Assembly: GCF_003254395.2 (NCBI RefSeq)
Contig: NC_037650.1
Span: 2,232,001 to 2,296,000, forward strand
Direction of reading: 5' to 3'
DNA length: 64,000 nt
Source of the DNA: Apis mellifera
Lineage: Eukaryota > Arthropoda > Insecta > Hymenoptera > Apidae
Below the pieces are notes generated by a model. It was not told where the DNA came from and searched no databases. It saw only the letters and a program-made list of their open reading frames with translations. Position 1 is the stretch's first letter; each line of letters starts with the position of its first letter. Shown piece by piece: positions 42,301 to 55,000 of the stretch. Position numbers and translations under genes: made by a program.

Positions 42301-45300
42301 ACATGTAATCTCAAGATCACTGTTCTGAAATAATTTATTCTATCCCTTCAAAATTATTTTTAACCTTGACTTTGATTTTCAACAATTTTTAATAAAACCT
42401 ATAAAAAAAATGGATTCTATGCAATATATCTAATTTACTCGATATATTAAAAAAAAAAAAAGAAAAAAAGATGAACGGCAAGAAAAAAAGAAAAAAAAAA
42501 AGAAAGAAAATAGTAAGTACTTAGATATATTTTCTTACAGAAAGTAATCCATTATCTCTGGATCCATTTTCTGTCTCTATACATAGGTTAGCTATCAGAG
42601 TGCACGATATTCTCTTAGGTATACAGAAGGATAGTTTTCTCGGTCGTGGTCCTCAAAGTAGCAGACATTTTGAGCTGTTCTCCCCTTGAGAGAAAGATGG
42701 AGAGAGAGCTGCACTTTCGCTACTCTCCTCGTTCTATCTTTCTCTATCGGGGAACATAGCTGGAGGGAGGAGGGTTGGAGAGCACGGTTATTGAATTACG
42801 AACTCTTAGCTTTCCAGTTCTTGTAGGGTACGCGCCTTAAGGGATGCGCGCAAGTATGTTCGCAAAAAGCTCTTTCAGAGAAGTTGTAAATAAAAGGAGT
42901 CATCCACTTTTATAGAATCTACTCAGTTAAATGCATCTTATATATATAAATTTACGATTTGTACATATATATATATATATATATATACAATGTATTTTTT
43001 TCATATGCAAATTTTCAAGAGATTTATTAAAGATAAAAGTTTTTTTGCTTCGATTATTGAATATGAAATGACATTGATTTCAGAAATTCATTAGAACCAT
43101 TTAATAAAAATGAATATAATATTAGATTAAAGATTTGAAGCTGGGTGAATACAATTTTAATATTATTTAATTAATTCAACATAAGAATTTTCTGAAAAAT
43201 ATTAAGGAAAGAAACAATCTTTCATTGAAAAATTATAATTGACAATATATAAATGAAGGAAGAAATTATCAATAACAATCAATTAAATTAATAAAATCGA
43301 TTAAATTGTAATAAATTTAACTTTGTTTTTCAATGGATAAGATGTAGATAGAATTTGTTAAATCAAACTAGATAAATTAATATTATTTTCAATAAAGCTA
43401 TAATTAAAAATTCATTTCATTTTTATTTTTATAATTGTGCAGTTTGATTTTTAAAATATTATCGTTTAATTTTTATATTTTTCTTTTTCAAAAGGTTAAT
43501 TCTATTAGGGAAAGAAGAAATTAGTCAAGGGAACGTGAAAAAATGTTATGAGATTATTTCTGTAGTACAATTATGATAAGATGATTTTCGTAATGCAATT
43601 AAATGTAAGAAGAAAGAATAGATATATATACGATATATCCTTTTATATTTTTTAACGATTAATCTTAAATAATTATGAATAAAAAAAAGGAGAAAAATAA
43701 CTTTAGAAAATTTTACATAAACTGTATAAATATAAATAATGTACAATTTTAATAAATTCGTGAATTTTTTTATTTCTTTTAAATTAAAATGAAATCGGAT
43801 AAAAATTCGGATTTATATGGGATAATATATATAACTTTTAAGAGAGATAAGTTAATAAAATAATATTAACAAATATTTTTTAATAATATAAGAGAATGAA
43901 ATACAATAATTCATAATTCGACTTATATAAACATTATATATATAGACAAAAATTTATTAATTCATATTTTTGCTATATCCTAAACGGCTGAAATAAACAT
44001 ATTTAATCTTAATCTTAACTTATTTGAAATTATAGCAAAATGGCGAATATTAATTTTCGATAAGTATAAAAAATAGTTATAAAACGGCGAAAAATGTAAT
44101 GAAAATCAAAATGAATGTGCATAATGATGACAATATTTATACTAAACACGTGTACAAAAAAAAAACGGATACATTTTTCTTCATTTTTCACATTTTTCAT
44201 TGTGAAAAGTCCAATTGTACACGTCAACCACGATAGAATAGAAAATTTTTCATAACACATGTTTCGTTATCGATCTCAAAAATGTTAAAAGATTGCTGTT
44301 AAATCATGTTATTGAAAAATTTGTATAATTTTTTTTATTTTGAAAACATAAGAATATATATGTGTTAAAACAAATACGGTTATTTTTATCTCTTAGCTCT
44401 GATTTCAGTGGTTTTTAGTAGGGTTAATTTGAGAATATGGCGGCGGAATAATTGAAACCGACACTTAATAATGTAGGCACTCATAAATATAAATGTCCTT
44501 TTAAAAAGACATCAAAGGTTGGTGACATCTTTGTGTTGTTTGAAAAAATTTATAAACTGTATCTAATTGTATTAAAATTGCTTATATTTTATTAGAAATT
44601 TTATTTATTATTATTCAACCAATCGTAAATTTGCAATAATAAATTTTAATTAAATATTTTTTGAAATAATTTTGTTTAATTGTAGATACTTGAATTTGTT
44701 ATTCAATTATATTATTAAGGAATAAATAATTTATTTATAGCATAGTCATAATCTTTCATCTTGTTACCACGTGTTAGTTAACTAATAAAAACTTTATATT
44801 TTCTTAATAATATATTTATTTAAAAAAAAACATTTTTATAAATATGCAGTTGTATCTTTCAACTTAATTAAATTATTAAAAGATAAAAAATTATTAAAAA
44901 ATGTTCAAATATCAGAATAATTTATAGTCACCATTTTAAATGTAACAATTATTTATCATACAAATTACTTGTGTATATATACACATTCTATATATAAATA
45001 TAAGGTAATAATAATACATAAATAATTACGAAAGTCATGTTTTAAATATAATTTATATCACAATGACATATTTATATATATTTAGATATATTTATTCATA
45101 GAAACTTATAATGTATATATCTATTTCATTCAGTATGCTATATATAATTATCGAAAAAAATTTAATAATTATTTTAATATATTACATAGAAATTACTGCA
45201 ATAATACCTGTATTTAAATTTTTCTATTTAATCAATCAATCATATTTTTCTTATTGCACAAATATTAATATCTACCAATTTATAAAATAAAATAAAATTA

Positions 45301-48300
45301 TATTATATTATTTATATAAAGTAATCTTATATTTGATAAAAGAGAAGATAATTTTAGAAGTATTCAAGTAAAATAGATAACAATGTTTTTGAAATATGAA
45401 AAGCTCTCAATAGATAAAAATAGTAAGTACCTGTAAGTGCATTTCTTTTCGAAAAACAAAAAAAAATGAAAAGAATTTATATTTTTATATTTTATATTAT
45501 ATAATTTTATATAAACTAATACAAATGAAATAATTTTTTAATACTTTTAATACTAATAATAAAATATCTAATATTTTAATATTGCAAAATATACATGCAA
45601 TTTTTTTATTAAAATTTCTTTTTATTTAAAGTTTTTAGAAATTAATATCATTGTACTTATTCCTTTATCTTTTTTTTTCTAGATATGCCTCACATATATT
45701 TTTATAAAAAAATTCTTTAATAATTATATATTATTAATTTTTCAAATATAGAAAAAGAAAAACAAAAAGATTTTTCAATGAAATATTGATAATTTTTCAA
45801 AATATATCTAAATTATTTGCAATCATATCACATAACAGAATAGTAGATAAAATTATAAAAACAAAAAATCAACAAATTAACAGCATATTATAGTGCTATA
45901 TTTCTTCATAAAGAATTTAATATATATTATTTATTATATATAATATAATTATATTATATCCTGAATATATAATATATATGTATATATATATGTGTATATG
46001 AATCTCAATGTTATTATTATATTAATTATAATTCTAATAATTAAATTGTGAATATTGTTTTGTAATATGATAATATTTACATCATATTATAAAACAATAT
46101 TATCTCAATTTATGAGATAATATGTTTATATTAAAATTTAAAGAATATGAATTTTTAAATTTTAAGTTTTAAAGATATGTATATTGCAATTCAAATTAAT
46201 TACACTTATAATACGTTAGTTTCGCTCTTCGATATATTTTAGCTTTCCTTTAAAAATTTATAATAATAAATTAAATTAAATTACGTAGAATAATACGAAA
46301 TAATATATTGAATTTTCTTGTGGATCATTTTTTAAAGAGATTCACATGCATTTTTTTTAGAGATACATTCTATAAATACATATTATAGTATTAACAACAT
46401 TTAGACCCATCATTTTTATCGATTCGAGTCCTGTTCATTTTACACAAGCATGTATTAACATGTATCTGCGTATGTGTAAAGTGAAATGTCGTTATATTTG
46501 CTGAGTAATATAATTTGCAACGATGCATACTCGAATACTTTGAACTTTGACTTTTAGATCGAGGCTTTATCATGGAGTAATATATCACCATAATCAAAAA
46601 TAAAGGCTTAAAAAAGAATAAATGAATCGGAGTACTTTTTGACGCGAGATAGGATGTCCTCAAAAGGAATGTTTCAAAAATCTATGTTTCAATAAAACAT
46701 CAAAAAGTAAATCATTTTTTTTTTTTTACGCATTTTATCATATCTAACATACAGATACTTACATGTATATATTACAATACTTAATCTCCATTTTATCATC
46801 TCTAAGACAAAATCTAAATTAAATTCGAAATTTATTATTAAATTATATACTTTAGTATATAGTAATATTAGATATTAATAATATTATTTAAAAATTTTAA
46901 TTTGATTTTATATTTGATTCATACATTTATAATATCTTATTTGATGAGATATAAATGGAATAATATAATTTGTTTCATTTCTTAAATTATCAATGTAAAT
47001 CATTAGCATAGAAGAAGTAAAAGTGATTAATTTAGGAGAAAAAAATAGTTTAGTAATGATACAAACATTTGATAAAAGTTTAATATCAAAATGAAGAAAT
47101 ATTTCAATAAATAATTGTCGATAATTATTTATAAATAAAAATTGTCAAAATATCATTTAGCTTATAATCATTCACAACACTATAAATAATTTTTTGGTGC
47201 TTTTAGATATATACTTAATCCTTATTGAATGTAAGCATATATTATTATTACTTATAACGATAAACAACCAATTATCTTCAATCATGATTTTCAATTTAAA
47301 TCACAAATTTTCATAAACATAGTTAAATAATAATTATTATTAAGTTTATAAAAATCAGATTAAAGATCAGAAAATATGCATATATTTATATTTGAATACA
47401 AGAAATATAGATTTAATTATATTTAATATCACAATTTTAAAAAAATAATTTTCTTTTTTTCTCTATCTATTTTACATTCGAAATGTGGATATGTATATAA
47501 ATATTTTAATTATTAATATAAATTAATATCATATTAAAAATATCTAATTATGGCTATAATATCTATTTTTTTTTTTTATTATTTAATTTATCGATTATTT
47601 TCGATTCAATTCTACTTTAAAATATTTATAAAATTCCAATATTTAAACACAAAAAATTTATTTACTGTACATTGAAAATAATAAAAAACAAAAAATAATT
47701 ATACAAATATTTTTAATTATATATTATTAACAAAATTTACTAATGCCTGTTCTACTGATAACTTCTAATAATTATTTTTAATAATACATTCTCGCAACGA
47801 GAACTTCGACGTGAAACTAATGACTCAGGGTGACACGTAAATTCAAATTATTTGGGATGCAAGTATCTTTTGTGCAAGTGCAAATCGGCTCATGTGCCGT
47901 GAATTCAAATGCGGGTCGTAATTGGTTATGCATGGTGCTTCGCTTGTTCCATGATTTCCGTATGTGCAGTTTAAAATGATGTTGGTATATCCAGATACTC
48001 ACGTATGCACAAGTGCGTCTCTTTTTGAAATTATCGGCACAATCTCTTTGTCTAACAATATTATTGTCGATATTATTGTGTTCAAAAAATTTAATTTACA
48101 GAAAGAAATTATATCAATCCTCCATGCTAATGATGATATTTTATATAAAATTTATTAATTGTTTTTTCAAAAAAATATCATATAAATATGTAATTATTAA
48201 TAATTATTCCTAAGATTTTTTTGTTTTCAAGACTTTAATTATTTTATTAATTATCTTATTGGTTAACTTATTAACTTGGGATTTCAGGTCTATAACTTTT

Positions 48301-48984
48301 TAATTCATAAAACAAAATATTCAATTAAAACTAAATAGATATATTTATTAAACACTTTTATAATGAAAAATAAATAAAATTAAAGGATTGAAGTTTAATA
48401 TTTACGCAAATTAAAAATGAAATAAAATCTCTTTCTCGTATTTTTTTTTATAATTTATAATATAATCAGTACGATTATGCGTGCTAAATGAAAAATTTAA
48501 TTTAAATCACGAAACAGTTATAACTTTTTCATTCTACGCATACTATGATATTTCATTTGTAGCGATAATCTTTCGTAATTTTTACTTATATTCTTTCTTT
48601 TTTCCCCATATTTTATGTTGCCTTATTCATCTGCTACAGAATATTTTTCAAAGAGAAGTACGGATAAATACATTACAGATCACACTTCGAAATATGTTAC
48701 GAAAAAAAAAATTTACGGAATACAAAGAAAGAAAGATAACACTATATGTGATGATCAACTCAAAGAGAAATAACAAAAAAATAAAAAAAAAAAAATAAAA
48801 ATAATACATAAAAAAGATATATACGGAAAATGTAGGAAGCAACAGAACAGGCCTGATCGAGCCACCCTCGTGTATCACTCGTTTCACCGCACGATAATGT
48901 ATAAGAACGATAGAGAAACAGAGAACAGAAGAGAGTACGCATATGTATGTTATATATATCCTCTGTATGCATGTGCGAGAGAAT

Positions 48985-49016
<32 letters not shown>

Positions 49017-52000
49017 GTGAGATAGTATGAAGAGGAGGAGAGACGGTGTACAGTAGAAATGTCGATAAAACATGTTGGCCAATGAGGAAGCTTGGAGTGA
49101 CGTCACAGTCGTGGCATTGGCCAATCAGGAGGCACCGGTAACATCACCACGAGGGTGGAAACAAGTCGACCCCAACCAGGGGAGAGGCTTTTCTCTTTCT
49201 GGGGGGTTGCACGGGAAAAGGGTCGGTTGGGTAGGGAATCACGAGAACCCGGAAGAAGAGAGGGGAAACGAAGAAGGAGGCACTGTAGGAAGGGTGGTTG
49301 TAGGCGGGATAAGGGGGTAGGCGATCAGGGGTTCGGGGATTCGGTGTGCATACCGGGGAGCCGGTGGTGGCGGTTCAGGCAACCCCCAATATGGGTTTAC
49401 TAATCCCGCGAAACAATGGAAATTGCCCGATGCAAAATGGCGATAGATAAACTAGTCTACCTCGGGGAGTCCGAGAAAGGACGAAATATATATATATATA
49501 TATATATGTGTGTATATACATGATATATGATATATATATACATGATATATATATACATATATATATATATATAGCTCGGTATGGATGGTGGAAGAGGAAC
49601 ACGGTTCGTTTACGCTATGGTTAATGCGTTTCAATAGATTGAATTTTCGAGCACGCATTCGAATATTGCCAGATTTTCCACGTATTTTGGTTTTTCATTT
49701 AATGGGAAGGATCTCGATTAATCTAGTACTTAGATAAATTACAATACAACATTTTATATAAAAAATAAAAAAGTATATTACCGACAGAAGTTAAGAAATG
49801 AATTAATCGTTTGTGAATTTCTTTGTACTTTTTATCCTTTGAGATCGATAGGTTGGAACTAAGGATAACAGAGGGAGATAATGGTTCATATATCGAATTT
49901 TATCTTTTAACTTTTGTCATCATTATTGGGTAAATTCAAATTATTAAAGTTATAAAAAAATTAATAAAACTAAATTAAATTTTTTGGATATAATTGATTC
50001 TTCTTTTCAAAGATTATATTAGATAAGTTATAAAAATATTAGACTTGTCTAATTCTTTTGCTGATCACTGAACAATATATTAAAAAAGTGGACTGGTCCG
50101 GTTTTTGTACGTCTTCGATTAAAATAGTTGTATTGAAATCAAAGAATATTTGAAGATTTATTTATAGTTGTGATAGATATAATAGTGAAAAATGGTTATG
50201 ATAAATATATGTGTTTTGTGACTTAATTAGAATTGATTAACCTAAATAATAACTTGATTAATATTAATAATTTGTTTATAGTGTTGAATACTTTAAATAA
50301 AATATATAGGAAATAATTATTGAAATTAACTTGTTGAAATAAAATAATATTTGAAGATTTATTTTACAGTTATAATAATAGAAAATATTATTTAAAATAT
50401 ATTAAATATAATTATTAATTGAAATAACAATTTATTAAATTGTATTAAAAATAATTATTTAAATATACGTGTCTTAATTTGTATTATTTTAAATATTATT
50501 TTTTGATTATTATTTAACAAGAAAAATGAATAAAGTAAATGATAATAAAGTGAATAAAAAAATAAACATAGAAAAGAAAAATAATTTATTTATAATTTCT
50601 CTTATATTTTTAATAAATTTAAATACGTGAATATTAATCTTTCACTTGTGATGCACGAATATTAAATAAAATTAAAATTAAAATTAAAATTAAAAGAATT
50701 AAATATTTTTATTTTAATAATATACAAATATGTAATAAACACTTATGTTCATTAAGAAGAAAATCACTTTTTGATATTTTAAATTAACTTTTCATTATTT
50801 CTGCAATCAATATTTTAAAATTATAATAAGTAATAAACTTTCTCTGTGTAAAAATGTTTTTTTTTCTAATTTTTAATCTGACTTTTCTAAATATAATAAA
50901 ATTCTCTTTTATATATTTTGTTAGTGAAAATTTATGATATTTAAATAAAAAAATATAAATGATTTTATCTATTAATATTGAAAATTGCAAACAATATGCA
51001 ATATTTGATAAAAAATATTATTTTTTTTAAGCAATTTAGGTTAGGTATCAAATGAAAAATATAATAAATTAAATTATATAATATAATAAATAAAAATATA
51101 TAAATTTTCTCTGTGTAAAAATGTTTTTTTTTCTAATCTTTAATCTGACTTTTCTAAATATAATAAAATTCTCTTTTATATATTTCGTTAGTGAAAATTT
51201 ATGATTTAAGTAAAAAAATATAAATGATTTTATCTATTAGTATTGAAAATTGCAAACAATATGCAATATTTGATAAAAAATATTATTTTTTTTAAGCAAT
51301 TTAGGTTAGGTATCAAATGAAAAATATAATAAGTATAAATTTTCTCTGTGTAAAAATGTTTTTTTTTCTAATCTTTAATCTGACTTTTCTAAATATAATA
51401 AAATTCTCTTTTATATATTTCGTTAGTGAAAATTTATGATTTAAGTAAAAAAATATAAATGATTTTATCTATTAGTATTGAAAATTGCAAATAATATGCA
51501 ATATTTGATAAAAAATATTATTTTCTTTAAGCAATTTAGGTTAGGTATCAAATGAAAAATAGATACGATTTAATGATGATAAGAATTAGGTATATGTAAA
51601 ATGCAAAAGAATGATTTAAAAATATGATTATCATTGATTTTGATATAAATCTAATTTAATAAAAATTTAATTTAGTAATGTTTAAATACGTTTAAATATG
51701 TTCCTATGAATATAAATGAATATAAAATCACTTATGGTATGTTGTTGTGTATAATTTATAATAAATATTTTAATTTTTTAAAACAGAAATTAATCTGATA
51801 TTAGGTAAAATTGTAATTTCAATAATATATTTTGAATAACTTTGTTATAAAACGAAGCTGTTTTATCAGATAATGTGTTAGAATAAATGTGTAATATTAT
51901 TATGTTAAAATTTTTATTATAAATATAATGTAAGTTTTTAAATTATCATGTGAAATGAAAATATTACTTTTGATTTTAGTTATTTTAATTATAATGCTAT

Positions 52001-55000
52001 TAGTCAAGACTATTTTATATAAAAAAATAAAATATATGGTTCTTTTGCATAATTAAATTAATATTATTAACAAAGTTTTACAAATTACCACTATAATAAA
52101 TTCTTTTATAAAAAGAAACTTTCAAATAATAAAAAATTTTTGATGAAACAAGCAATTCTATAATTAAATTATTCTATAATTTAATTATTCTATAATAAAA
52201 TTTTACAAATTACAAACTAGTTAATTATTACAAATAAATTATTAAAATTAATTTAGAATAACAAAAAACCATATACCTATTACTTGTTATTTGCCAATTT
52301 ATTAAATTATTGTACATAAAAATTTATAAATATTTTTTATTGATATATAATATATACTGAATAAATAAAAAATAAATATACAATTCAAAGATATTTTTTA
52401 AAATAATATTTATGCATACATCTCGATTTATTTTATGAATAATATCAAATATTATTTTTAAAATTAACAAATTTTTTTTAGATTCTATTGCATTTTTATT
52501 CTCTTTGTACTAATAGGTCTGGTTTCAAAATAGAAGAGCAAAATATCGGAAACAAGAAAAACAACTTCAGAAGGCTTTGACTCCAATTCCTGCTTGTCAA
52601 GGTGCTATGATGAGAAATATATATCCTGGTGCTAGCAGAGGTTATCAACCATATCCTCATCCTCATAATAGCATAAATGGAATAAATCGCTATCCTCAGG
52701 CAAGTTATATTTATATTCATTTATTTGTTTTTAAATTAATTTTTATATTAATTTCATTAAAACTACTATATTTGTTTTGATCAACTATCAACAACATTTT
52801 TGTACTATTATGATATTGTACATTAATATTTCTCTTTTTTAAATAATAAATAATTTTAAAATTTTATATTTTATGTAAAAATATTATAAATTTAAAAAAA
52901 TTGCTTTATGTATAATCCATTATGTTCTAAATACATATAAACAAATTTCTATTAAAAATACATATTTTTAATAAAATCAAAATTTTCGATTAAGTTGAAC
53001 TTCTTCCTATGTAAAATACGATAAATGGATAATAACGGATAAATTTTACTGTATCCAGTAAAATATGAATATTTCAAGATATTAATCCATTGTCACGTTC
53101 CAATCGTGATATATGTGTATTAATTAAATGAAAAAAAAAAAAAAGGAAAAAAGAAAAAAATTCGTTAACGGTGACAATCGATGCATCACGCCTAACAAGC
53201 AACGTATCGTATCTCTACGAATGAATTCGATGCGTTTCTCGTTAATGATTTTAACCGAGGTATTAAATTGAAGTGCACCTGAGCGTCCGGCGCATCGCTA
53301 TCGGTCGATGTAGCTAAATTGCATTTCGACTGATTAGTTGGGTCGGACGGATTACCGAATGCCTACCGGTTTAATTAAGCCAATAATTCGTCGAGCGTAT
53401 CGGTTTGCCAATAAAAAAGCTTCGAGATCCTCTTAATCGATCTTCGAAGTCACGTTTGAAATACCGGAATAAAATTATTCGATGATATTCAGTGTAATAT
53501 TTATTTGATCTGTGTAATCTTTATCGATTAATTCTAATCATTATTTATATATTTATAAGTTTATAAGTCATTGGATACTTACTAATTTTAAACATAACCT
53601 TATCAATCATATTAATGTAAATTTGTTTTTTGTAATAGTTATAAAGTTCTAAGTATTTGTTTATAAAATTTTATGATTGATCTTGATTATATTGATTTTA
53701 AATATTAAATTTGAAAAAATGATATATAGATTATATTTTTTTTTAAAATAAGAAAAATTTTTAAATTTGAATAATAGACTAATATGCATTATTTAATATT
53801 TTCATTAAAATATTTTAAAGTACTTTTTGTTTATTTTTCTTCGAAAAGCATAATTTTTTTACATTACGAAACTATTAATATTTATATTCATAAATTTCAA
53901 TTATTAAAAATTTGATATTATTAAATAATATTTGATATTATAAATGAATATTCCTAAATGATCAACAATTTTTAAATACCTTTTACACTCGTACATATTA
54001 TTCACTTCAATCTTAATGAATAGTATATTCTCTTAAATGATTTAATGGAACATTTTATCGTATTACCTTCGTGTAATGAATAACTAATTTACATATAAAT
54101 TTATGTTTATAGATGGGCACGACGTCCTATCCAAGTATGACCCAGCCATTTTCTATGTCACATTCAGCGTCAAATATGTCTGCAGTTACTGGTATGAGAC
54201 AAGATGCAATGGGTAAGTGTATATCAACATACTATTAAAGTAATTATTACACATATTTAATCTATTAATCGATTTTATTAACTGATAAATTTTATAATAT
54301 AATATTTTATTATATATTATATTATAAATATACATAATTATATATTACATGTTATATTATATAATTCCATAAGTATCATATATTAATTAAGAAATCTTAT
54401 TAAAAAATAGTTCATTCAGTATAAAAACATAAAAAGAAATAATAATTCAAATGTAACTATTGATATTATTATCGATAAAAAATAAAAATAATTCTTTTTT
54501 TTTTTTTATTTGAAATTATTATTAGAGATATTGTTAACAATATTTATCTATATCTATATATATAATATATTACTTAGAAATTAATATGTTATGTATATTA
54601 TTATATATACTATATAATAATATATATATAATATATACTATATATACTAATATGTCATGTATATATATTATATTAATATATTAATACTATAATATATTAA
54701 TATTATTAATATTATTATATAAAATGAAATATTTAATACTTGAATATCTTGATTGTTATTGACAGAAAAATGAAAATTGTATAGTATTGAATGGCATATA
54801 ATTTGATGTAAGTAGTTTTTTTGATAACTGACTTATAGAATTCAATGAAAATCAATTTTATTTTTTTAAATGGTATATATTTTTTTCTTTCAATGAATAT
54901 ATTCAATAATTCAAGATTATTCAAGCAATTATCAACAAAAATCTATAAAAAAAAATAATTTAATTTATATAAGGAATAAAATTTTTAAAATTTAAAAAAT

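Larger units (their letters stand above)
33950..52516 (+). other. Intron 3 (18.6 kb)
   Basis: It interrupts the homeodomain between Q46 and V47. It is mostly AT-rich, with GC-richer islands at 34.86-34.96, 36.42-36.99, 38.21-38.76, 40.56-40.75, 42.55-42.88, 44.40-44.53, 46.40-46.68, 47.79-48.03 and 48.83-49.46 kb, plus a three-copy repeat at 50.84-51.56 kb. I see no additional exon. Its size and island content suggest it carries much of the gene's cis-regulation. Confidence 0.9.

Noticed and set aside
48481..49124. Frames of 105 and 158 codons on opposite strands
   Set aside because: Phe/Tyr/Leu or Lys/Asn-rich translations of AT-rich DNA and GA repeats, overlapping one another.
51036..51045. 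Telomere-like TTAGGTTAGG in each ~220-bp repeat
   Set aside because: Only two units per copy; too short to indicate telomeric DNA.
31641..52699. Assignment to aristaless, Otp, Drgx, Prrx, Shox or Rx
   Set aside because: Homeodomain residues such as H4, the Q12-L13-A14 region, YC at 29-30, KLNEARIQ and Y56, and the C-terminal EDEWY block, fit PROP1/UNC-42 better. A phylogeny would confirm.
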